Below, one piece after another: positions 1-7,215 of a stretch of DNA of 64,000 nt. The notes beneath the pieces were generated by a model that had not been told where the DNA came from, made no database searches, and saw nothing but the letters and a program-made list of their open reading frames with translations. Both the position numbers and the translations under genes were made by a program. The number at the start of each line of letters is the position of its first letter. The first letter of the stretch is position 1. Source of the DNA: Sulfitobacter sp. 20_GPM-1509m (GTDB taxonomy: Bacteria > Pseudomonadota > Alphaproteobacteria > Rhodobacterales > Rhodobacteraceae); assembly GCF_000620505.1 (NCBI RefSeq), contig NZ_JIBC01000004.1, positions 124,001-188,000 on the forward strand, read 5' to 3'.

Positions 1-384
1 CGCAGTCCCATCGGCAAAGGACCACAGCCCGTGACAATGGGTGAAATCCCCCTGCCCCAGACGCCCCACCGATATGCCGCCCACCGACACACGCACAGGG
101 CCATCGGGGCGATAGGTGTCGCTGTACCACGCCACACGGGCCCCGTCGGGCGACGCGGCTGGCATGACATAGGCAAAGGGCGCACAGACCAACCCCGCCA
201 CATCAACCCAAGCGGCATCACAGCCCGCATCGGCCACGGCGGCGCAGATCGCAGCCTGCACCTGTTGCCCAGCATGCAGCTCGATCACCAGATCCCGCGC
301 ACGAACCGGCACATCGGCCACACGCTCAGCCGAGACCACCCCCGGATGCACCATCGGCGGATTGACCGGCCCCTGCCCGCTCAT
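1..384 (-). CDS. PCC (DUF296)-like protein, partial (C-terminus beyond the window)
   Basis: The reading frame begins at 384 and stays open to the window edge, giving 128 residues. It starts with MSGQGPVNPP and carries a weak beta-strand/helix pattern, with a stretch around residues 28-50 and a late HCHGLWSFADG segment. That histidine-rich, DG-ended motif resembles the conserved part of the plant-and-prokaryote conserved (PCC/DUF296) domain. The start codon overlaps the stop of the upstream acyl-CoA ligase (ATGA at 381-384), so it is very probably translationally coupled and the last visible gene of the IclR-thiolase-ligase operon. The family call is from motif shape only; it could be another small cupin-like or OB-like protein. 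Confidence 0.5.
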   Translation of the reverse strand, partial: MSGQGPVNPPMVHPGVVSAERVADVPVRARDLVIELHAGQQVQAAICAAVADAGCDAAWVDVAGLVCAPFAYVMPAASPDGARVAWYSDTYRPDGPVRVSVGGISVGRLGQGDFTHCHGLWSFADGTA

Positions 385-2003
385 GCCGGTGCGGGCAGCT
401 CCAGCAGCCCCCGCTCCTGCAAGGTTTCGCGGATCAGCTTCTTGGTGATCTTGCCATAGGCCGATTTCGGCATGTCCTCGATCAGGATCACCTGCTTGGG
501 CAGCTTATAGCCCGAGATTTTCGGCTTTAACCACGCCAGCAAGTCGTCGGGATCAACCGCCGCCCCGGCATTCAGCACGCAGACGGCGACCCCGACCTCT
601 CCCCAGGTCGGGTCGGGCACGCCCAGCACCGCAACCTCGCTGACGGCGTCATGCATCAGGATCTTTTCCTCGATCTCGCGAGGATAGATGTTGGACCCGC
701 CCGAGATATACATATCGGACTCGCGGCCTGTGATATAAAGGTAGCCTTCCGCGTCCATATAACCCAGATCGCCGGTGCGGAACCAACCGTCGCGGAACGC
801 CTTGGCGTTGGCCTCGGGGTTGTTGTAATAGCCCGCGAACACCGCAGGGCCGCTCACGCAAATCTCGCCCGACTGGCCCGCGGGCACCTCTGCGCCATTG
901 CTGTCCTGGATCGAGACTTCGATGCCCGTGCGCGGATAGCCGCAACTGCCCACGCGCATTTCGGCATCATCCTCGGAATGTTCGGAAGGGGGCAGTACAG
1001 TGATGTTGCCCGTAACCTCGCCCAGACCGAAATATTGCACCAGAACCTTTCCCAGCACCTTCAGCGCGACCTTTTGATCGGCGCGGTACATCGGCGCGCC
1101 TGCATAGATCACATAGCGCAGCGACGACAGGTCATGGGCCTGCACACTGTCATGCTCAACCAGCATTTTGACGATGGTCGGCACCGTGAACATGTTGCTG
1201 ATCTGCTCGTCCTGCACGATCTGCCAGGCCACCGCAGGATCGAACCGTCCCGGCGGCAACAGCACCGTCGCGGCCCCTGCTGCCACCTGTGCCATCTGGT
1301 GAATGCCCGCCCCGTGGCTCAGCGGGGCCAGACACAGCGACCGGTCGCCGGGGCCGGTGGCGGGCATCAGGTCGTTCAGGTGGTTCAGCAGCACAAAGGC
1401 CATCTGCCCGTGGGTCAGCACCGACGCCTTTGGCCGCCCCGTGGTGCCGGAAGTGAAAAAGAACCAGCACGGATCATCGCGGTCCACGGGTGTGTTTGGC
1501 ACCTGTGTGCCCATGTGCGCGGCGATCAGCGTGTCGATGTCATCCGCACCGCCCCCGATGGTCAGCACAAAGCGGCGTGCCGCAGTATCGCAGGCGCTGG
1601 CGTGGTCGGGAAACTCGGCCCCGCAAACCATCCCCACCGCGCCTGAACTTTCGGCCAGCCACGCCACCTCGTCCGGGGTCTGGCGAAAGTTCGCAGGCAC
1701 ATAGACCGCGCCCAGCCGGAAACAGGCCAGCATGGTTTCAAACATCTGGTTGCAGTTTTGCGACTGCACCAGAATCCGGTCGCCCTTGTCCACGCCATGA
1801 TCCGCACGCAGGCCCGCCGCCAGCGCCGACACGCGGGCATCCAGCTCCGCCCACGTCCAGCGATCAGAACCGTAAACCAGCGCCAGACTGTCCTCCAGAC
1901 GCCGCGCATTGCGGGTCAGGTGCTGCGCAAGGTTGGCCACCCGCGTGGTCGATGGGGCCACGCCGCCTTTGGGGTCCGGTTTCGGAGACGCCCAATCGCT
2001 CAT
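381..2003 (-). CDS. Acyl-CoA synthetase (AMP-dependent ligase, ANL superfamily)
   Basis: This 540-residue protein should activate a carboxylic acid to its CoA thioester through an acyl-adenylate, in the cytoplasm. The phosphate-binding motif FFTSGTTGRPKAS lies near residue 185 and is followed by YFGLGEVTGN in the adenylate-binding region. The hinge segment GWFRTGDLGYMDAEGYLYITG and the RESDMYISGGSNIYP motif come near residues 405-440. The C-terminal KSAYGKITKKLI carries the expected catalytic lysine. Length fits fatty-acyl or aryl-CoA ligases. It overlaps the thiolase stop by 4 nt (ATGA) and the next gene by 4 nt, so the three are one operon with IclR. The substrate cannot be read from sequence; a neighbouring thiolase suggests a beta-oxidation-like or ketoacid route. 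Confidence 0.9.
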   Translation of the reverse strand: MSDWASPKPDPKGGVAPSTTRVANLAQHLTRNARRLEDSLALVYGSDRWTWAELDARVSALAAGLRADHGVDKGDRILVQSQNCNQMFETMLACFRLGAVYVPANFRQTPDEVAWLAESSGAVGMVCGAEFPDHASACDTAARRFVLTIGGGADDIDTLIAAHMGTQVPNTPVDRDDPCWFFFTSGTTGRPKASVLTHGQMAFVLLNHLNDLMPATGPGDRSLCLAPLSHGAGIHQMAQVAAGAATVLLPPGRFDPAVAWQIVQDEQISNMFTVPTIVKMLVEHDSVQAHDLSSLRYVIYAGAPMYRADQKVALKVLGKVLVQYFGLGEVTGNITVLPPSEHSEDDAEMRVGSCGYPRTGIEVSIQDSNGAEVPAGQSGEICVSGPAVFAGYYNNPEANAKAFRDGWFRTGDLGYMDAEGYLYITGRESDMYISGGSNIYPREIEEKILMHDAVSEVAVLGVPDPTWGEVGVAVCVLNAGAAVDPDDLLAWLKPKISGYKLPKQVILIEDMPKSAYGKITKKLIRETLQERGLLELPAPA

Positions 2004-3172
2004 TTCACCCGCTCCAGCACGGACATGTAGTTGGCCACCGCGGCACCACCCATGTTGAACACACCGGCAAAGGTTGGTTCTTTGGCCTGAATGCCCTCGG
2101 GCGCCTCGCCGGCCAATTGCATCGCCGCCATGATGTGCATCGACACGCCGGTTGCGCCAATCGGGTGGCCCTTGGACTTCAAACCGCCCGACAGGTTCAC
2201 CGGCAACCGGCCCTCGCGCGTGGTGGTGCCGTCACGGATCACATCCGCGCCCTTGCCGGGTGCGGCCAGCCCCATCGCCTCGTATTCCAGCAACTCGGCC
2301 ACGGTGAAACAGTCGTGAGTTTCGACCAGATCCATATCGTCCAGCGTCAGCCCCGCGTCCTCAAGCGAGGCAGCCCAGGCACGGCGCGCGCCGTCGAATG
2401 TGGTCACGTCACGGCGCGACATCGCCAGCACATCGTTGGTGTGGGTGCGGCTGCGGAAGGCGATGGCGCGGTACAGGTCGGCGGCCACGTCTTCGGATGC
2501 CACGATCATCGCTGCCGCCCCGTCAGAGACCAGCGAACAGTCGGTGCGCCGCAGCGGCGGGGCCACGTAAGGGTTGCGGTCAGAAACCGTGTTGCAATCC
2601 TCAAAGGTGAACGGCTTTTGCATATGGGCAAAGGGGTTGTGCATCCCGTTGGCATGGTTCTTGGCCGCGATCATCGCCAGCGCGTCCGAGCAGTCGCCGT
2701 ATTTCTGGAAATACTGCTGCGCGATCTGACCGAACAGACCGGCAAAACCGCCCGTCACTTCCGCCTCTTCCGTGCGATAGCAGGCCCCCAGCAGAATATC
2801 CCCCACCTCGACCGTGGGCAGCGCCGTCATCTTTTCCGCACCGACCACGAGGGCAATCTTGCCGCGCCCGCTTTCGATGAAATCCAGCGCAGAATACAGC
2901 GCCGCGGATCCGGTCGCACAGGCGTTCTCCATGCGCACGGCGGGGGTCATGCCCAGTTCGGGCATCGCCATACCGGCCAGCGCGCCCTGAAAATCCTGCT
3001 TGGAAAAGCCGTTGTTCATCACGCCGACAAAAATGCCGTCGATGTCCGCCGCCGACACGCCCGCATGCTCCAGCGCGGGGGCAATCACCTCGGCCATCAG
3101 GTGTTCGGTGTCAGGGGCCGAGGATTTGCCGAACTTGCTGTGCGCCCATCCGACGATCTGTGCCTTGCTCAT
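2000..3172 (-). CDS. Thiolase-family protein (SCP2-type acetyl-CoA acetyltransferase)
   Basis: The 390-residue product has the thiolase fold. The nucleophilic cysteine sits in MENACATGSAA (Cys85), an HDCF motif follows near residue 290, and the C-terminal SGGLKSKGHPIGATG block near residues 330-345 supplies the catalytic histidine. The spacing and the HDCF motif match the SCP2-like thiolase subgroup rather than classical FadA. It probably cleaves or condenses a 3-ketoacyl-CoA. The stop codon overlaps the start of the acyl-CoA ligase, and the gene begins 24 nt after the IclR regulator, so ligase and thiolase likely act on the same acid. Confidence 0.88.
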   Translation of the reverse strand: MSKAQIVGWAHSKFGKSSAPDTEHLMAEVIAPALEHAGVSAADIDGIFVGVMNNGFSKQDFQGALAGMAMPELGMTPAVRMENACATGSAALYSALDFIESGRGKIALVVGAEKMTALPTVEVGDILLGACYRTEEAEVTGGFAGLFGQIAQQYFQKYGDCSDALAMIAAKNHANGMHNPFAHMQKPFTFEDCNTVSDRNPYVAPPLRRTDCSLVSDGAAAMIVASEDVAADLYRAIAFRSRTHTNDVLAMSRRDVTTFDGARRAWAASLEDAGLTLDDMDLVETHDCFTVAELLEYEAMGLAAPGKGADVIRDGTTTREGRLPVNLSGGLKSKGHPIGATGVSMHIMAAMQLAGEAPEGIQAKEPTFAGVFNMGGAAVANYMSVLERVK

Positions 3173-3196
3173 GGGAATAGTCCTTTTGTTGCGATG

Positions 3197-4063
3197 TTAC
3201 TGCGCCGCAGCAGCACCGCCGCCCATAGGGGCGGAGCGGCGCAATGCGGCTGTTTCCTTGGCGTCCGGCAGGGCAAAGGCCTTGGCCAGACGGGTTTCGA
3301 TCCGGGCTGCTTCATGCTTCAGGGCAGCGCCCAGTTCGGCTTGGCGTTCGGGGTCCATACGGCTGTCGATGGCGGCGATCGAAAGCGCGCCCACCACCCG
3401 GCCGCCCGGCTGATGCAGGGCCACGCCCACGGCCCAGGAGTTTTTCAGCACCAGGCCGGGATTCACGGAATATCCGCGCGCCCGCGTCTCCGCGATCAGC
3501 GGTTGCAGGCGGTCGGGCGCGCAATCGGGAAAGTCACGCTCAAGCTGGGCGGTGTTGCGCGCCAGTGCCTCGGCGCAATCGTCATCGGACAGCGCCGCCA
3601 GCATCGCCAGCGACCCCGCACCGACGCCCAAGGGGTGCCGATACCCCACCTGCAAAGCATGCGTGCGGATCGGGAATGCGCCTTCTTCCTTGTGGATGCA
3701 CACCGAAAACGCATCGCGGCGCACGGACAGAAACGCCGTGTCACCGCTTTGCCGGGCCAGATCGCTCAGACTGTCCTGCGCCACGTCCATCAGGTTGAAC
3801 CGTTGCGCGGCCAGCACACCCAGCACATAGGTCTCCTCACCCAGCGAATAACGGCGCGAGCCTGCGTCCTGCTCCACCATCCGCGCGCGCATCAGGGCCA
3901 GCAGCAGGCGCCGTGCGGTGGGGCGGTTCAGGCGCGATTCTTCGACAATCGCGGCCAGCCCGATGCCATCAACCGTATGCCGCCCGATCAGCGACAACAG
4001 CGCCAGCGCACGGTCCACACTTTGCGCGCCTGACGTGTCAGCCACAGGTTTTTGTTCGGTCAT
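3197..4063 (-). CDS. IclR-family transcriptional regulator
   Basis: The protein has 288 residues from the chosen ATG at 4063, which is preceded by GGAGAGAG. The frame stays open upstream to 4114 but that extension has no ribosome-binding site. An N-terminal winged helix (SVDRALALLSLIGRH, then ESRLNRPTARRLLLAL) is followed by the IclR effector domain, with DTAFLSVRRD and the late GYSVNPG segment that are typical of the family. It heads the operon thiolase-ligase-PCC protein and is divergent from the TRAP transporter at 4291. Two identical-arm palindromes in the 227-bp intergenic region are its likely operators, so it probably controls itself and the transporter in response to the transported acid or a CoA derivative. 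Confidence 0.93.
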   Translation of the reverse strand: MTEQKPVADTSGAQSVDRALALLSLIGRHTVDGIGLAAIVEESRLNRPTARRLLLALMRARMVEQDAGSRRYSLGEETYVLGVLAAQRFNLMDVAQDSLSDLARQSGDTAFLSVRRDAFSVCIHKEEGAFPIRTHALQVGYRHPLGVGAGSLAMLAALSDDDCAEALARNTAQLERDFPDCAPDRLQPLIAETRARGYSVNPGLVLKNSWAVGVALHQPGGRVVGALSIAAIDSRMDPERQAELGAALKHEAARIETRLAKAFALPDAKETAALRRSAPMGGGAAAAQ

Positions 4064-4074
4064 TCTCTCTCCAC

Positions 4075-4089
4075 GTCCACAATATGGAC
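4075..4089. promoter_or_regulatory. Putative IclR operator, proximal copy
   Basis: The sequence GTCCACAATATGGAC is an inverted repeat with arms GTCCA/TGGAC and a 5-nt centre. It lies just upstream of the ribosome-binding site of the IclR gene (start at 4063), a position suited to autoregulation. A second copy with the same arms is at 4224-4238. The assignment to the adjacent IclR protein is inferred from proximity and from the duplicated motif. Confidence 0.75.
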
Positions 4090-4223
4090 ACATCAACGGC
4101 TGAACTCCAGCCACTCCACCCGGGCGGGACCATGTTTTATCAGAGTGTTCCGCAATAAATCAGAGGTTTCAAGGAAATTTCCGCACAGCGCCACGTTACA
4201 TTCCAGAATCCGCTTGTCACACC

Positions 4224-4238
4224 GTCCAAAATATGGAC
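4224..4238. promoter_or_regulatory. Putative IclR operator, distal copy
   Basis: The sequence GTCCAAAATATGGAC repeats the arms of the site at 4075-4089 and differs at one base of the centre. It lies 53 bp upstream of the dctP start at 4291, in the promoter zone expected for the TRAP operon. Together the two sites bracket the divergent promoter region. Confidence 0.75.
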
Positions 4239-4290
4239 CCTTGCGCCAGAGCTTCGGAGGAAGGTTCGTTTGATTTCAGGAGGAGACACC

Positions 4291-5289
4291 ATGTCCAAGA
4301 TGAATTTCGTTTTTGCAGCCGCCTTTTCGGCCGCCGCCGCCCTGTCGGGTGCAGCGCAGGCTGAAACGCTGCGCCTGTCGCACAACACAGGCGACACCAC
4401 CTCGTGGCACCTGGGGTCCGAGAAGTTTTCTCAGCTGCTGGATGCGGCAACCGAAGGCGACATGAGCGTTCGTGTCTTTGCCAACGCCCAACTCTCCGGC
4501 GGCGACCAGATGAAACAGGCGGAAATGGTGGGCCGGGGCGCGCTTGATTTCGTGGTAACCTCCGCGATCAACGTGACACCGATGGTCCCCGAAATGGCAG
4601 TCTTTTCGCTGCCCTATCTCTATTCCGGCTATGACGCGGTCGATGCCACCACCGACGGCGCACCCGGCGAACGCATGACCGAGATCATGGCCGAACACGG
4701 CATTATCGTGCTGGCCTGGGGCGAAAACGGCTTTCGCGAAGTCACCAACAACGTCCACCCAATCAAATCGCCCGACGACCTGAAAGGTCTGAAAATGCGC
4801 GTCGCCGGCCCGATGTACATCGACGTGATGACGGCGCTGGGGGCCAACCCCCAACAAATGCAATGGACCGAAACCTTCAGCGCGCTGCAACAGGGCGTGG
4901 TCGACGGTCAGGAAAATCCCATTGGTGCTGTGATCGTGCCGCAACGTGTCTACGAAGTGCAAAAATACATCACGCCCTGGCACTACTCCTATGACCCGAT
5001 CTTTCTGGGTGTGAGCCAGAAGAAATGGGACAGCTGGGACGCGGACGCTCAGGCCAAGGTTCAGGCCGCCGCAACCGAGGCGATGGCCTATCAGAAAACC
5101 ATCACCCGTGAAGGCACAGCCGCCGGTCTGGACAAGCTGCGCGCCGAAGGCATGGAAGTGTACGAACCCACAGCCGAAGAGCTGCAAGCCTTCCGCGACG
5201 CCACGAAAGAGCCCTTTGACAAATGGGCGGCCAAGGTTGGCCCGGAACTGGTCGAACTGTTCCAGTCGACCATTGACGCCTCGAACTAA
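4291..5289 (+). CDS. dctP: TRAP transporter solute-binding protein (DctP family)
   Basis: This is the periplasmic binding subunit of a tripartite ATP-independent transporter, 332 residues from ATG 4291, which follows a strong AGGAGGAG site. A Sec signal peptide ends at AAQA (SAAAALSGAAQA). The mature part shows the DctP pattern: GLKMRVAGPMYIDVMTALGA near the middle with the substrate-binding arginine region, then FSALQQGVVDGQENP. It begins an operon with dctQ (5402) and dctM (5880). A stem-loop separates it from dctQ. The neighbouring acyl-CoA ligase and thiolase suggest an organic acid substrate, but this is inference. Confidence 0.93.
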   Translation: MSKMNFVFAAAFSAAAALSGAAQAETLRLSHNTGDTTSWHLGSEKFSQLLDAATEGDMSVRVFANAQLSGGDQMKQAEMVGRGALDFVVTSAINVTPMVPEMAVFSLPYLYSGYDAVDATTDGAPGERMTEIMAEHGIIVLAWGENGFREVTNNVHPIKSPDDLKGLKMRVAGPMYIDVMTALGANPQQMQWTETFSALQQGVVDGQENPIGAVIVPQRVYEVQKYITPWHYSYDPIFLGVSQKKWDSWDADAQAKVQAAATEAMAYQKTITREGTAAGLDKLRAEGMEVYEPTAEELQAFRDATKEPFDKWAAKVGPELVELFQSTIDASN

Positions 5290-5302
5290 CTGACCCAATC
5301 AG

Positions 5303-5332
5303 GCGCATCCGGCCCGCACAGGCCGGGTGCGC
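5303..5332 (+). terminator. Intercistronic stem-loop after dctP
   Basis: GCGCATCCGGCC (5303-5314) and GGCCGGGTGCGC (5321-5332) form a 12-bp stem with one G-T wobble and a 6-nt loop. It lies 13 nt after the dctP stop, with no U-run behind it. This fits partial attenuation or 3' protection of the dctP message, giving more binding protein than membrane subunits. Confidence 0.6.
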
Positions 5333-5401
5333 TTGATCCACTGTATTGAAAAGGCCCATGCGTGCGCCCCGGCGCGCCCGACGCGGCCACGCCGGAGCCT
5401 T

Positions 5402-5887
5402 ATGACCAGATCACCGTTATTCAAACATCTCGACCGGCTGGAAGAGTACATTTGCAGCGTGATCTTTCTGGTGATGACGCTGGTGGGCTTTGCGAACGTG
5501 CTGGTGCGTTATCTGACCAATTTTTCCTTTGCCGCCACCCAAGAGATCCTGTTGAACGGCTTTCTGCTGCTGACCGTCTTTGGCGCGGCCATCGCCGCCC
5601 GGCGCAGCCAGCACCTGGCGGTCACTCTGTTTTCCGACCTGCTGCCGGCGCCTGCGCGCCGCGCCATGGAATGGGTCGCCACTGTGCTGGGCGTGATCCT
5701 GTTGGTGCTGTCGGCCTATTACTGCATGGAAATGATCGGCAACCAGCGCGCCAGCGGCATCACCTCGCCGGGGCTGCAGGTGCCGTCATGGTATTATTCG
5801 CTGGGCCTGCCGCTGGGCTTTGTGATGATCGCGCTGCGGCTGGTACAGGGCACGCTGACCCCACGCAACGAGGTGCCCGATGTTTGA
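5402..5887 (+). CDS. dctQ: TRAP transporter small permease (DctQ family)
   Basis: The small membrane subunit has 161 residues from ATG 5402, which has GGAG shortly upstream; the longer frame from 5327 lacks hydrophobic or conserved content. Four hydrophobic segments are visible (about residues 17-37, 48-68, 87-107, 127-150), the usual DctQ layout, with the conserved NVLVRYLTNFSF segment after the first helix. The stop overlaps the start of dctM by 8 nt. It bridges DctP and DctM at the inner membrane. Confidence 0.9.
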   Translation: MTRSPLFKHLDRLEEYICSVIFLVMTLVGFANVLVRYLTNFSFAATQEILLNGFLLLTVFGAAIAARRSQHLAVTLFSDLLPAPARRAMEWVATVLGVILLVLSAYYCMEMIGNQRASGITSPGLQVPSWYYSLGLPLGFVMIALRLVQGTLTPRNEVPDV

Positions 5888-7202
5888 ACTCGACACAGGC
5901 ACACAGATGCTGATCCTCTTCGGCCTGCTTCTGGTCATCCGCGTTCCGGTGGCCTTTTCGCTGGGGCTGTCGTCGCTCTTTGCCATGTGGCAGATGGGCT
6001 TTGGCCTAGATCTGGTGGGGGATCTTCTGTCCAGCGGCATCACCAAATTCTCGCTTCTGGCGATCCCGTTTTTCATCCTCGCGGGCATCCTGATGGGCAC
6101 AGCGGGCATGGCCGACCGCATGATCCGTTTCTTCCGTGTCCTGATGGGCAGCCTGCCCGGCGGGATGGGGCTGGTTGGTGTTGTCGTCAGCCTGTTCTGG
6201 GGGGCCGTCTCCGGCTCTGGCCCCGCATCGGTGGCCGCCATCGGCCCGATGATCATCCGCGGCATGGAAGAAGACGGCTATCCCCGTGCCTTTGCGGCGG
6301 CAATGGTGTGCACCGGTGCGGCGCTGTCCATCGTGATCCCGCCGTCGATCGGGCTGGTGATTTACGGCGTGATCGCCGAGGTGTCGATCGGCGATCTGTT
6401 CATCGCCGCCATCCTGCCCGGCGCGCTCATGGGGGCGCTGATGCTGATCGCCCTGCCGCTGGTCAGCCGCCAGCGGTCTGTGGCCAAACTGTCGAACCTC
6501 GCACAGCTGGCCCCGATGCCCTATGGCGACCGCCCCTTTGTCTTGCGCCTCTGGCTCAGCTTTCGGGATGCGGTCTGGGGGCTGCTGACGCCGGTGGTGA
6601 TCCTGGGCGGCATCTACGCAGGCATCTTCACCCCGACCGAGGCGGCTGTGGTCGCGGTGGTCTATGCGCTGTTCGTCGGTTTCTTTGTCTACCGCAGCCT
6701 GTCGTTCGGCACGTTGTTCACCGCGCTGAACGACGCCGCGGCCTCCTCGGCGGTGGTGATGCTGGTGGTAACCTTTGCCAGCCTGTTCGGATGGGTGGTC
6801 ACCGTGGACGACGTGGTGGGCCGCTATTCCGAAGGGCTGCTGGCGCTGTCGTCATCGCCCTGGACGATCATGCTGGTGATGGCGGTGATCCTGCTGATCG
6901 CAGGCATGTTCATGGATGCGGTGACGATCATGTTCATCTCGCTGCCGATCTTCTTGCCGGTGGTGCGCGAACTGGGCTGGGACCCGGTCTGGTTCGGCGT
7001 GTTCCTGATGATCAACCTGGCCATCGGCCTGTTCACCCCGCCCGTCGGCATCAACCTGTTCGTCGCCGCCAACATCGCCAAGCTGTCTCTCGAACGCATC
7101 GCCGCGGCTGCCCTGCCGTTTCTGGTCACCAGTGTGATCGGCCTCGCGATTGTCGCTCTGTGGCCGGAGCTGACGTCCTATCTGCTGATCTGGATGCAGT
7201 AG
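5880..7202 (+). CDS. dctM: TRAP transporter large permease (DctM family)
   Basis: This is a polytopic inner-membrane protein of 440 residues, a standard length for DctM, with about a dozen hydrophobic helices. Diagnostic pieces are FFILAGILMGTAGMADRM, the SGSGPASVAAIGPMII loop with small residues, IPPSIGLVIYG, and the C-terminal NLAIGLFTPPVGINLFVAA. It should catalyse sodium-driven uptake of the ligand delivered by DctP. It overlaps dctQ by 8 nt and ends convergently 13 nt from the molybdoenzyme gene at 7216. Confidence 0.94.
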   Translation: MFELDTGTQMLILFGLLLVIRVPVAFSLGLSSLFAMWQMGFGLDLVGDLLSSGITKFSLLAIPFFILAGILMGTAGMADRMIRFFRVLMGSLPGGMGLVGVVVSLFWGAVSGSGPASVAAIGPMIIRGMEEDGYPRAFAAAMVCTGAALSIVIPPSIGLVIYGVIAEVSIGDLFIAAILPGALMGALMLIALPLVSRQRSVAKLSNLAQLAPMPYGDRPFVLRLWLSFRDAVWGLLTPVVILGGIYAGIFTPTEAAVVAVVYALFVGFFVYRSLSFGTLFTALNDAAASSAVVMLVVTFASLFGWVVTVDDVVGRYSEGLLALSSSPWTIMLVMAVILLIAGMFMDAVTIMFISLPIFLPVVRELGWDPVWFGVFLMINLAIGLFTPPVGINLFVAANIAKLSLERIAAAALPFLVTSVIGLAIVALWPELTSYLLIWMQ

Positions 7203-7215
7203 TGACGCCGCGCGC

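Noticed and set aside
2091-4033. Long plus-strand frames opposite the thiolase, IclR and CoA-ligase genes
   Set aside because: They are arginine- and histidine-rich antisense shadows of high-GC genes, with no domains and no ribosome-binding sites.
4140-4450. Short minus-strand frames in the IclR/TRAP intergenic region
   Set aside because: They run across the dctP signal peptide and the operator pair, and have no ribosome-binding site or conserved content.
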